Assembly: GCA_037102815.1 (NCBI GenBank)
Contig: BTPP01000003.1
Location: 4,650,001-4,714,000, forward strand
Length of the DNA: 64,000 nt
From: Neurospora intermedia
Taxonomy: Eukaryota > Ascomycota > Sordariomycetes > Sordariales > Sordariaceae
Direction: 5' to 3'
Below, piece after piece: positions 37,501 through 47,881 of the stretch; position 1 is the stretch's first letter, and every line of letters begins with the position of its first letter. The notes beneath the pieces are model-generated. The model made no database searches, was not told where the DNA came from, and saw only the letters and a program-made list of their open reading frames with translations. The position numbers were made by a program, and so were the translations under genes.

Positions 37501-40500
37501 GTCGGCGATCTTGACGCCATCTGGTTAGGCGGAACGGCATGTTAAGCCCAGCCGCGCTGGCGCTTAATTCGGAGCTAGCTGACATGCCCGAGCGTACGGT
37601 CACCGTGGGAGTAAGGGTAAGAGGCCAGGATTCGGGACCAGCGATCCAGGATGTTTGGGTTGAAAGAACGGCCGCATGAATAGCAACGCCCCTTTGCATA
37701 CTGCTTGTAGCTGTGTTCGGAATGAGGTGGTAGTGAGCAAGTGTCCAGAGGTAGGTAGAGGTAGTGATATCAAGGTATGTATCGATAGGATTTGGCGAGG
37801 TTGCAGATCTGGCTCAAGTAGCATGATGTCGGATAGCTGCAAGCTTATGATTTGCGAGATCAGATCGTAAAGAGGGCAAATCTGTGGAGGGAAGAAGTCG
37901 CACGCTCGCAGCTGTGGAAAAAGATTGGGGTCAGCAGGGATGCAACTGAAGGGGTTTGGTGTGTTGCGTGTATGGGATACAATGATAGTGGGCGGTGTTA
38001 CGGGCCGCGTTACCTTGAAATGAATATGCATGTAGCGAGACTGCATCCTAGTTGACGTCGTCGCTTGTCGGTGTCAGGCGTTGTTGATTACACCCTCTCC
38101 GCTTAACACCACCGATATCAGGGCCGGAAAAATCAAGATATTGCCGAAGCATCGTCGGAAGTGTCTTTCGTTCGTTAGAAAAGCTGTAATCGAGACACGA
38201 GACCGAGCTTGATTGAAATGACGGTGAGGAGCTGCAGAATCTTGTTAGATGGCTTTAACCTTGACGTGCTGGGGCAGATAGGGTGTTGGCTCAAGCACGC
38301 AGCGTTTTTGCAGCAAGTCGCCAAAAATTGATGCCAAGACTGGCCGGCACGTCTGGCGATTCAAAGCGGTTGGCGACGGGGCTCGATTTACCCAAGTGGT
38401 GGTGTGGTAGCTGCCCGGTAGACTTAGAGTGTCACCATCATGGCAGTTGGTTGGCCGTCTGACGGTGAAAAGGTCAAGGTAGGTGGGTGATAACGGCTGC
38501 TTGGGCTGTTTGGCTGCCACGTCAAGACTCACGGCAGCGCCCGACAGGACTGCCATGGACTCATTTTTTGTGGATCTGGATGACTGAATTGTTTTGTGGG
38601 AGCAAAGAAGAGATTTCTTTGGCTGCTCACGGGTGTCACTGTCGCACCTTCCCCATTGACGAGCACCTCAGAGTATTGAGGACGACTTGAGCCTTCCATC
38701 TTCATTCCAGCGTGCCTTCCATTCTCTGCTGCTATCTAGAGGTAAGTACCTCTAGCTGTGCCCCGTTTCCCTCAAGTACCTCTACACAATGGACAGCACG
38801 GCAGGTGCCTCTGGTCACCTGAAGGCGGCCAACGGCTGACCCTTATTCGGGCAGTCACTGTGGTCATCTTGGCTCTCAGCTTCCAATTGCTCGAGGCTTT
38901 CTCTTTCCAGTCTTTACTCTCGTTCCGTTTCTTCTCCTCATACAATTTGCACACAATGATGTTGCAAACATTACTGATACTATCTGTAGCAAATTCCCAA
39001 AAAACCCGAGCCTGTCAAAGTTCATGGGCCAAAGGCATGCCCGGATACCCACGAGACCATCAATCTGTCCATGTTAGGCTATCAGCAAACCTCATTGGAT
39101 ATGAGACTGGCTCTCTGTCTGATGTGGGGCACAAGACCGTGCTTGACGACGAGAATTACAGGTTTGTCCATGCCGTCTCTGGCGCTCGTGACGACCCTGG
39201 AAACGGTTCGAGCCTTGGAGATTACACAAGAGGGGCAGCACTCGACCATAGCAGGTGGTGGCAGCTCCGCTGATCAGTCATCTCTCCTCTGCATCGTACA
39301 CAGTACACGCCCTCGCAATATACCGACCAACCCACATGTCTGGGGGTTGAGTAGTTCCCCAGCAGACATGGGGCGGGCGGGGGTCAAGCAAGGCCTCATG
39401 TCTTCATGGTGTGGTCATACTCTGTTTTCTCCTGCATCCTCCTATCAAACCGTCCAGGTGCATGTGAGCATACACACCCACATTCACACGCACAACCGTC
39501 AGCCGTTCACCCTTGGACGACGACAGGTCACTGGCCGTTTATCCTTTGCTCCGATGTAACATGATATCAGGAGTACAGACACATATCGACGATCCAGAAA
39601 TGGCAGCCGTGTCGTGGCCCGCAATGGCTTGACACGGCATTTACAGTTTTGTTCCTTACACCACCACCTATCCCGGAGTGCGGAGACACTGTTCTCTATT
39701 CCAAACATATGCTGCCCTTGCACCAGGAAAGACGTAGCGACCGGACCACTCCGTGGAAAGCAGAGGTCTTTTGGTCCATGATGAGTTACTTTTGAAGTTT
39801 CTTTCACAAGCGCATCTCTCGCCAGTATGCGGCCAAAGTAGAACCGACTTGAGATGTTCCGCAGACTCCTCCACCGAGCCATAGTCGAAAGATCCTACGT
39901 ATTACCGTAGGGCCGTACCAAAGCAGGAGGTATGCTTGATTGCACTAACCTGGAATAATGTTTGACGGCAATAGCAATAAAGCGGGAAAAAATCGCTCAT
40001 CACCAACATCACAATCTAGAATCTAAACTGATGTCGAGCTCAACCCATTCTGCTTTCTCCTGCAGCAGCCGAAACGTTCAATTCCGCTTACATTCCTTTT
40101 CCTACTCGGCCTGCGCCTACCGTTTTAAAAATGAGACAGGGGGGTATTTTCTTCCTTTACAATAGCGCAGCCACAGGGCTAACATCGGAAGCTGATACTC
40201 CTTTCTTTTTCTTTTCTGCACCCTTCTCCGCTTTTTCCAGAATATTCTACTTCAAACGATTAATCACAAGTCATCTTTCTGCTGGAAACGGAATGGAGAT
40301 TGCTATCTGCTCATGCCTAGCAATGTCTCACCATCAGCCGACTGACGCCTGTCCACGAGAAAATCAGTGACTAATCACCAAAGGTTTGCTCGGCTGGCTG
40401 AAACTCCAACCTCCGAGAATGGACTGCCTAACAATTGACTTGTGCACAAAAATACTCACAATGAGACGATTAGGTTTTGAACGATGAAAATATAGGCGAG

Positions 40501-40505
40501 TTAAA

Positions 40506-40602
40506 GCACACGCACAAAATTTCTTGAAGCCGGTGATTCCAAGGAGGAAAAAAAAAGGTAGCACACAGATTCTGAAGCCGGTGATTACAAGGAGAAAAGG
40601 TA
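40506..40602. repeat. Imperfect tandem duplication 3' of the tRNA gene
   Basis: Two imperfect units, each beginning GCACAC and sharing TGAAGCCGGTGATT followed by AAGGAG, an A-rich run and GGTA (about 40506-40560 and 40561-40602). They lie just beyond the 3' end of the minus-strand tRNA-Met gene. They look like a local duplication that has since diverged. Confidence 0.75.
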
Positions 40603-40604
40603 CA

Positions 40605-40623
40605 AAAAAAAATCGAAAAAATT
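40605..40623 (-). terminator. RNA polymerase III terminator of tRNA-Met
   Basis: On the minus strand, directly after the tRNA 3' end, the sequence reads AAATTTTTTCGATTTTTTTT: two T runs of the kind that stop polymerase III. Confidence 0.8.
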
Positions 40624-40695
40624 TAGCTGCAACTCGTTTCGATCGAGTGACCTCCGGGTTATGAGCCCGGCGCGCTTCCGCTGCGCCATGCAGCT
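40624..40695 (-). tRNA. tRNA-iMet(CAT): Initiator tRNA-Met (anticodon CAT)
   Basis: A complete 72-nt cloverleaf on the minus strand without intron. The acceptor stem AGCTGCA pairs with TGCAGCT, the discriminator is A, and the anticodon loop is CTCATAA. Eukaryotic initiator hallmarks are visible: an A1:U72 pair, three G:C pairs closing the anticodon stem, and ATCGAAA in the T-loop in place of the elongator TTC. It should therefore supply Met for translation initiation. Downstream on the minus strand are AAATTTTTT and a longer T run, good RNA polymerase III terminators. The A- and B-box promoters are internal. Confidence 0.95.
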
Positions 40696-41154
40696 GAGAT
40701 ATGATTAGATGCACAATTAACATTTCAAAAAATCCTATATTGCCGTCACAGGCAAACATAAGTTTTTCGTTCTTCCCTCGCACCTTTCAGCATATCAGTC
40801 TAGGTCGCATCGATTCCCAAAGGAATATCGACCATCCTGCGTAGTTCCTAGTGAAAACTCTAGAATGACTCTCTTTTCCTTTTTCAAAGAAGCTGTGCAC
40901 GGCGATGTCCTCATCGCACAAGTTGAGCTTGAAGCGCTGTTGTCATGGCTCGTGCACCTAGTAGGTATACAACTGGTAACGGTACACACTTCGCCTGTCG
41001 AACAGAACAGGTGGTGGGTGGTTGGACACTCGTCCATAGCTTCGTCATCAAAACAAAAATCTTGCGCGAAGTGATCAGACCAGTGAGGATTTGAGATAGG
41101 AATGCTTATTAATGTCTCTCGATGCAGACGGCATAATATTGTAGTTCTCGGCAT

Positions 41155-41233
<79 letters not shown>

Positions 41234-41611
41234 GGAGATGGGGGAGAGGTAAGAAGGAAATAGATACCTATCTACTCTTGGAAAAAAGACGGGATTCACT
41301 GTAGACGGTGATTGTGTTTACCATTCGTTGCTCATTGTGCCAGGTATCTAGAATTGAAAGTAGTGAGAGATAGAAACATTTCAATCTGGCCACTGCACAA
41401 GACCCACCGATATCATTCTTTCTTGTGCCCTGAGACTTTCAACCACTAGTTACGAAGAAGTGGTAAACAAAGGACTCCGTAAACATGGTAAGACAGGGGG
41501 AAAAAGAAATATGTCAAGGAACGTGATCCCAACTGCCTCCACTGCACTAGGTAAACCGACAAACTTATCAAAAGAAATCCTGAGCAAGTGAATCAAAATT
41601 ACCTACCCAAC
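40696..41611. other. Intergenic region with long poly(T) tract
   Basis: About 0.9 kb between the 5' side of the tRNA gene and the 3' end of the secreted-protein gene. It holds the 77-nt T run at 41156 and otherwise no recognisable feature. Confidence 0.65.
41156..41232. repeat. Poly(T) tract, 77 nt
   Basis: An unbroken run of 77 T on the plus strand (poly-A on the minus strand), far longer than any other homopolymer here. It could be the poly(A) tail of an old retro-inserted sequence reading on the minus strand, or slippage expansion. I found no gene-like body next to it. The exact length may be a sequencing estimate. Confidence 0.9.
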
Positions 41612-43660
41612 TCACAAACCCCCCTTCTCATTATCCGGATTCCCACTCGGCACCGCCACAAGACTCGTCGCCACAGCCGTCACCACCTCCGTCGCCGACG
41701 GGAACGGCCAGCCCTCCGTGGTAGTATAAGTCACGGTTTCCAGGAGACTTACTGTTCTGTCTCCCTTACCGACTTCACCACCACCGCCAGCACCAGCACC
41801 ACTACTTCCGGAACCTCCAGAGCCTGGGGCGGCGGAGGCGGGGGCGGAAGCACTCGGTGGTGCAGCAGTAGCAAACCCAGTAGTAGACCCAGGAGAAGTC
41901 CAAGACCATGTGAAACCAGGGAAGGTAGTAGTCCAACTCCAGGACGAACCACCTCCTCCCGCTCCGGCGCCGGTATTCACAGGAGCGCTGGCAGTCACTG
42001 GGCTAGCAGTTACCGTTACAAAAATGATACTTGGAGGAGCTGGGGCTTGAGGAGCTTGTGTGGCAGTTACTGTCGTTGTTCCTGGTCCTGATCCCGAGCC
42101 GCTACCACCACCGCCACCGCCGCCGCCGCCGCTGCCGCCACTGCCAAGAGTAACAGTAACAGTGCTAGCAACCGCCGTCTGAGCCGGCGGCAAGTTGGCT
42201 GCATTATTGGAGTTGGTGACAGTGACAATGACCGGAGTAGTAGGTGGAGCGGCGGTGGGAAGGATGACGGGAGCAGTCACTGTTGTGACGATGATAGGTG
42301 CTAGGGAGCCACCACCTGCGATGGAGTTGGCAGCAGAGCCATCATTGGAGCCATTGTTACTGGTAGCTGCTTGGCCTCCCGCGGCTGAGGCTGAGGAAGG
42401 GGCAGGGACAATGTCGATTACTACAACTGTTGGAGCTGCTGCTTGTGCTTGTGCTGTTGCGATGGAGGGAGCGATGGCAGTTGCAGAGTTACCGGGAAAC
42501 CCTGAGATTCCAGAGAACGCGGAAAAGCCAGCTGGTTGGGAGACCAAGGCGTCAATGATCACGGTGGTGGTGCTGGCGAAGGATTGGGAATTGGCGATGG
42601 TGATGAAATTGGTGGCGGCGGCTGCGGATGTGGGAGCGGGGACGGAAACAGGGTCGCCGGCTGCTTGGGTGATGCTCACGACAATGACGCCGGGGGCGCC
42701 GTTGGCGGCTGGGGGGTCTGCGGTGATGAGGACTGTCTGGGTCGTGGTCGGGGAGGCGGCACCGCCTACACCGGGAGTGACGACGACTGGGCCGGCGGCG
42801 GAGTTGCTTGTTGCTGAGGGAGGCACGACGACGGCGCTGGCGGAGCTGATGCCTGGGATTGGGGATGTGATTGAGGGCACCACGACAGCGACGCTGCTTG
42901 AGGAAACTGGTGGAGCTACTGGTGTTGCTGAGGGAATGACTGCTGGGATGGAGGGTGCTTCTGATGTGACTAAAGGGGCTGTGAGAGTTGCATTGGAGGG
43001 TGCAGGAAGGGGAGCAATGCTCGTGGAGTTGGGAAAAACACCTGCGGCAGAGGAGTTGCCTCCTGCTATAGGACCGCCGGTTCCTGTGACGATGGGACCC
43101 GTGGGCGTCGGTACCGGAGGCGATACTGGGGGTTCGGTACCCGGAGGAGCTGGGGGAGCGGACACTGGAGGAGCGGACACTGGAGGAGTGGACACTGGAG
43201 GAGTGGACACTGGAGGAGCGGACACTGGAGGAGCCGATGATGGTGGAGCAGATGCCGGGGGCGCAGATTCCGGCGGTGCAGATGCTGGGGGTGCAGATGC
43301 TGGGGGCGCGGATGTTGGAGGGGCGGATGCCGGAGGAGCTGTCGCTGGAGGGACCGCCGCTGAATCTGTGTCCGCGCGGACGTCGGCTGGTGCACGATTG
43401 ATGGGATAGGTGAACCGATGTTTGATATGCTCCTCTTGGTCATTGACCTCTTGGTCATTGACCTCTTGGCTATTGAACAGACTCCATCGTTTGACAAACC
43501 CACGAAGCCCGTCAGAAAAATGATTTCCACTCTGTATTTGCCCCTGAGTAGACAACTGTGGAATAGCTTGCTTGTTGTGTTGAGATTGTCTATGAGCTGG
43601 TGCAGCTACGACAGACGTACTTGCTACAAGCAAAGCAACAGCTAACGTTGGTAGCTGCAT
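41612..43660 (-). CDS. Secreted Pro/Ser/Ala/Thr-rich repeat protein (682 aa)
   Basis: Single exon from ATG 43660. The first 20 residues (MQLPTLAVALLVASTSVVAA) are a clear signal peptide. A dibasic KR near residue 57 (GFVKRWSLF) could be a Kex2 cleavage site. Next come the short repeat NDQEV and about 13 tandem pentapeptides of the form PPxSA/T (about 103-170). The rest is low-complexity Ala/Val/Thr/Pro/Ser with Gly runs (near 510 and 560) and Trp-containing WSWTTTFPGFTWSWTSPG (about 572). The composition predicts heavy O-mannosylation and a cell-wall or extracellular location. There is no hydrophobic C-terminal tail, so GPI anchoring is unlikely; Cys is absent from the parts I read. No catalytic domain was recognised. 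The reverse strand has a 404-codon shadow frame caused by the repeats. Confidence 0.8.
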   Translation of the reverse strand: MQLPTLAVALLVASTSVVAAPAHRQSQHNKQAIPQLSTQGQIQSGNHFSDGLRGFVKRWSLFNSQEVNDQEVNDQEEHIKHRFTYPINRAPADVRADTDSAAVPPATAPPASAPPTSAPPASAPPASAPPESAPPASAPPSSAPPVSAPPVSTPPVSTPPVSAPPVSAPPAPPGTEPPVSPPVPTPTGPIVTGTGGPIAGGNSSAAGVFPNSTSIAPLPAPSNATLTAPLVTSEAPSIPAVIPSATPVAPPVSSSSVAVVVPSITSPIPGISSASAVVVPPSATSNSAAGPVVVTPGVGGAASPTTTQTVLITADPPAANGAPGVIVVSITQAAGDPVSVPAPTSAAAATNFITIANSQSFASTTTVIIDALVSQPAGFSAFSGISGFPGNSATAIAPSIATAQAQAAAPTVVVIDIVPAPSSASAAGGQAATSNNGSNDGSAANSIAGGGSLAPIIVTTVTAPVILPTAAPPTTPVIVTVTNSNNAANLPPAQTAVASTVTVTLGSGGSGGGGGGGGGSGSGSGPGTTTVTATQAPQAPAPPSIIFVTVTASPVTASAPVNTGAGAGGGGSSWSWTTTFPGFTWSWTSPGSTTGFATAAPPSASAPASAAPGSGGSGSSGAGAGGGGEVGKGDRTVSLLETVTYTTTEGWPFPSATEVVTAVATSLVAVPSGNPDNEKGGL
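43160..43350. repeat. 15-bp tandem repeats encoding PPxSA units
   Basis: About 13 tandem 15-bp units inside the secreted-protein gene. On the plus strand the leftmost ones read GACACTGGAGGAGYG and are nearly identical, while the rightmost have diverged, so copy-number change is probably recent at one end. Confidence 0.8.
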
Positions 43661-43796
43661 GGTGTCTGTTTACTTGCTGACGCCTGGGCGTTGCTGGTCG
43701 AGAGATGATTCAGGTTCTTTTGTAAATGAGCGTGGTGTTTTTGTTGTGTGGTGACTGCTTGACAACCTATATATTGACAAGATTTGTTCAGGGCAA

Positions 43797-43806
43797 GATA
43801 TATAGT
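43797..43806 (-). promoter_or_regulatory. Candidate TATA box of the secreted-protein gene
   Basis: GACTATATATCT on the minus strand, about 140 bp before ATG 43660. A second TATATA lies near 43769. Inferred from motif and position only. Confidence 0.4.
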
Positions 43807-46266
43807 CAAGCAGAAGTATGGGGAAGATTTGTTATAATTGCCACCTGGACTTCGTCCATTGCCATCAGGGACCCTGTTGTCAGTAGGGCCTTGTTTCCTC
43901 TCCTGTTCGGCCGTTCCGAAGCGTACAAGCTTCAACCGCATCTAAATACCAGTTGTGGAGGGATACCTCGGACATGGCGTCATACAGATCTGCTACCATC
44001 GGGAGTCAGCATCGTGATGCTACTCTTTGCATAGGCATCGAGATGAGTGATTTCCAGAGAAGACCTCAAAGTACTACCATTAGAAGAGGCTGATTTTCAT
44101 AGTGGCCAAGTGCAGCCAACTCTTTGAGCCTATGGTATGAGCAGAAAGATCCGTACATGTGTACAAGAAAATCCAAAAACCTGTTCGTGCCACTGCCGCG
44201 AGTTGGCAGGTATGACTGTGAGCTGAGGACAATGTCAGGAACCGTGAGTGTCGAGTCCTGTGAAACTTTCACAATGTCGGCCCTCTATTTGTTCTTGAGA
44301 ATCTTCGACCATGGTTCGCCTGGTATCTTCACAGCATCGCAAGAATCATCAACGACCACGAACCGCAGCTGACGTTTTGCGTGGAGTGTCTCAGTATAAA
44401 CTCCGAAGTTGACTTGTAATGAGACCAAACAGGAAGCCGACACACCCCTTTATTTTGTGAACTTGGTTCGGGGCACACCAGAATAAGGTGACGTGTCGAA
44501 GTGTGAGACCAAGAACGAACTTTTGTGCTCGTACCATGAGACCGGCTTGACCGTCCGAGGTCATCTCAGGGAGGGGCATCTTACAGGACTGAACACTGGG
44601 AAATCCATGTGGATGACGAACCGTGAAGATAAGTGGTGGCCGTTTGGTTACAATGTGGTCTCAGTGGTTCGTAAGATGGTCGATATTCGCCCAACTTGAC
44701 AATAACCCACAGTTAACACGTTTCCTATCAAGGATTTGATGTCCAATCCGTGAATGTTTGGCCTGTGTGATCTGAACAAGCCGAGTAACGGTACGTTTCA
44801 TATTGCTGGGGAGAATGACCGGAGATGGTGTTCTTACCATGGGTTTTCAAGCATACTCAACCGACGGGCTGGATCAATGCTGCGCTATCGCGTAGCAACC
44901 ACTTGACAGCCTTTCTAGATGGTTTTGTGTGGCTTATCTCTCGGAGGCGGTTTATTGTCCCCGAACTGCAACAGAAAATAACTTTCTCTATTTCGAGTCC
45001 TCATGACTTAACTTGCAAGCAATGGCTCGTTGAGCCGTCTCCATCTCTTCGGTATCATCAAGCGACCAAGCGACGTTCTAATGATGGTATATTAGTGCCT
45101 TTTGCTAAAACCCTAGGGAGAACAAGACCGATTATTCACGGAATCGCACCAGTTAGCCATTCCAGCCCCAAATGGAAAGCATTGGTGTACTTTGGGATAT
45201 GCTGGCATAGGGACGCGTCGCCCGTGAAGGTGTGACAAGGTCAGCATCGCCCACATGGGAATGTCACATCGCCATCCTGCTCAAACCGCAACAGCTACAG
45301 TAGCCGGTGAATGGTTCGCCACTTGACCTATGGGATCAGATTGGCAGTAGGTGAAGATGAGAAAGATTCAGAGCCGTATGTTGTGGAGGGACAGCAATTT
45401 TGGCCAAATAGCAATGTAATCAGTTGAAGCACATGCTACGTTTGGAAGCCTTATAGTGTCCACTTAATGCAAATATGCAGCGACAATTGCGCTTGTCTGG
45501 AGGGTTCGGGTTATCCTAAAGCTTGCTATCCAGTCGAACGATAATGGCTCATTGAGCTTTGAGACGGCCGGGAGAAAAGCATATGTGATGCTCGCAGTTG
45601 CATGAGGTGGGAGGCGTTATCTGTGGTTGAGTGCGCTGTGTGAAATCGTCCGATATCTTTACCGTCGTAGTGCTCTCCAAGTCTTGGTAGCCAATCTCCT
45701 TGTTGGAGCGTCAATTGACTCAATTCGTCTGATGGTGTTGAAGTGGGACGAAATGATGTTGTGCCGGCAATTGAACGGTATGTGGTGTTTGCTTCTGTGG
45801 GGTGGTGAGAGGTTAGTTTACCGTGCTTTGGTAGCCCACTGGTGGTGTTGATGTCGTTGTTCACAGAGTGCTCCTGCTCTGTTGGAAAGCTCATTCCTAT
45901 AGCCACACCTGACAACTGCTAGCTTCGCCTTGAAAGCAGATTGCTCGTCGAAACATGGAAGTTATGCCAAAGACAAGTGTGTAATGAAACGACAACAACT
46001 TGAAGCAATTGCAAACACCGACATAGCTCATCGTTTGGAATGACATCAGTAGTCGTTGGGTTGTTGCACTATTCCCATATTTCTCACCTATCCCATGTTA
46101 GTTCAGTCCCATATCTACCCAGGTTAGGAACGGAAGGACCAGATGAGAGCCCACCGCTGGTCCATTTTGTTCGTGTCAACGGGGTGGTGTTGGTGAATGT
46201 AAATACCTGAAGGTTCCTTCTCGCCAAACCATTCACTTGCTTGTTGAGGCTTGACCTCAACAGGTG

Positions 46267-46274
46267 TATATAAA
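46267..46274 (+). promoter_or_regulatory. TATA box of the SET-domain gene
   Basis: A perfect TATATAAA lies 169 bp upstream of ATG 46443 and is followed by a CT-rich stretch (CTCTTCCTCTCCCTC) typical of fungal core promoters just before transcription start. Confidence 0.6.
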
Positions 46275-46442
46275 CCGCAAGATATCCGGGCTTCCCACCT
46301 CTTACCCTCTTCCTCTCCCTCACCACCACCAACTACTCATATCGCTCACTCAACTCCCAGTTTTGGTTGACGACGGTCCTTTTTAAACCAGTCTTGGTGA
46401 TATTTTAGCAATATCACATAGACAGTTATCGTTAGCGTCAAG

Positions 46443-47881
46443 ATGCCTTCAGCAACAACAGTCGACGGCTCGGATAATGCATCTGGGAACTCAAATACAA
46501 CCACGAGCCCTAGCCAGATCGTGCCTTCAACCGACAAAGAATATGAAACATCAATGATCGGCCCTGCTGTTAGTCTTTCCACGTCCTCCACTGGGGATGC
46601 ACCGGAGGACTCGGCTGTTACTACAAAAATCAGCCCAGTCATGCTACCAGTGGACGCAACAAATATTCCTCTGCCAGAAGACGAATGCGATGAGGTTATT
46701 CTTCAAGTCAGTTCCCTTTACAGCGTAGTTTTGTCACCTTTGATACTGACACCTTGTCTCAGGTTACGCCTCCTGCCGACCATGAGGCAACCACCCCAAA
46801 AAGTAACAATGTCAAGCTTGCAAACCATGAGCCGACAAACCTGAAGACCACCAACGGGGACCAAGATGAAACCCAGCCAGAGGACGTCAATCCGCCTGAC
46901 ACAAGCTTTACATCGCCTTCCTCAGCCCCCATCTCACCCAAAACGCCCGAAAGACAAAACGAGTCTTTGTTTGACAACGGAGATCACCATGAGTCCACGG
47001 CGCCGTCCTTGTCGTCGATTGAGAGTTGTCCAAAGACACCAACTAAGGAAGGTTCATCGACCTACCCTTTTGTTGTCGAAGACGAGACCAAAAGTCTCTC
47101 ATTGGATAGCCTTGATTTGACGTCCTCGAACTGGATGGAGAACATTGCCAACTTCCTAGAGAAAATCGAACAAATCGAGCCAGACATAGAAGAGATCTTG
47201 GAACCCAGTACCATGGGATTCGTTGAAGGAGAGGAGTATGATGGACCAACCATCGCCCTCCCAGACACCCCCGAGTACCATCCTTACTCTTCCAACTTCC
47301 AAATTCGCCTCTCCAAATATGGTGGCTTTGGAACCTTTGCCACTCGTGATTTGAAGATGGGCGAGGTCATCCTGATTGAGAAACCTCTCTTGAGGACGCC
47401 TCGCGACAGTTTCTACACCGAATTCCTCAAACTGTCCGAAGAAGACCAGGCAAAGTTCATGCAGTTGTATACGCCCCCTGGCGAGTACTTGAGTCGCGAC
47501 GCAAGTGACGATACCTATATCAGGGCGATCTTGAAGGCAAACTCCTTTGCCATCAGCCCTTACATTAGCGACATAATAAGCGTGTACAACGTCACATCAA
47601 GACTCAATCATGCTTGCCGGTCGGTGGCCAACGTTCTCTTCGATTTTGATTTTCAGCACCCGGAATGCATCACATTGACCATCAGTAAGCCTGTGAAAGC
47701 CGGCTCAGAGCTGTTCATCAGCTATGGTGGAAGCCCATTGTCGCTCTATGAGCGATACGGGTTCCGATGCTGTTGCGGAGGCTGCGAGGGCGTGACGGAT
47801 CAAGACATCGCCATAATGAAGAAGACCAAAGATATTGAGAAATACCTCTGGATGGGTGGTCTTGGAGGTTCAATACCCTAG
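46443..47881 (+). CDS. SET-domain protein (460 aa), two exons
   Basis: Exons 46443-46706 and 46763-47881 with a 56-nt intron (GTCAGT...TACTGAC...TCTCAG) keep frame. The first 240 residues are acidic, Ser/Thr/Pro-rich and probably disordered. The SET domain spans about 266-410: it opens with KYGGFGTFATRDLKMGEVILIEKPLL, contains SRLNHACRSVANVLFDF (the NHxC core) and ends with ELFISYGGSPLSLYERYGF. A cysteine cluster, RCCCGGC (about 421-428), acts as a post-SET zinc site in related proteins. The family transfers methyl groups from S-adenosylmethionine to lysines; such stand-alone SET proteins of the SMYD/SET5 type can act on histone or other proteins. There is no MYND finger or chromatin-reader domain. 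The target is unknown. The exact start is supported by a TATA box 169 bp upstream. Confidence 0.88.

Larger units (their letters stand above)
33560..40623. other. 7 kb gene-poor region
   Basis: No convincing protein gene. It contains the 3' flank of the F-box-like gene, CT- and T-rich tracts near 33690 and 33890, an isolated TATATAAA near 34081, a TCAGTTC heptamer array at 34544, and A/T-rich DNA. The longest open frames (about 100-170 codons) have no recognisable domains and non-protein-like composition. The right end leads into the tRNA-Met gene. Confidence 0.55.
43661..46442. other. Intergenic region between divergent secreted-protein and SET genes
   Basis: This 2.8 kb region carries both promoters. 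Two open frames, 44825-45235 (plus) and 45526-45915 (minus, starting TTG), have mildly protein-like composition but no recognisable domain, so I do not call them genes. Confidence 0.55.

Noticed and set aside
42195-43409. 404-codon plus-strand frame rich in Gly, Ala, Thr
   Set aside because: It is the complement of the repeat-rich secreted-protein gene; 15-bp repeats keep several frames open. The minus strand has a signal peptide and a proper start, this frame does not.
44825-45235. 136-codon plus-strand ATG frame
   Set aside because: No signal peptide, domain or conserved motif could be seen and there is no promoter feature; it is within chance expectation for this DNA.
45526-45915. 129-codon minus-strand frame with mildly protein-like composition
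   Set aside because: It begins with TTG, has no recognisable motif and no convincing introns, so it is not called.
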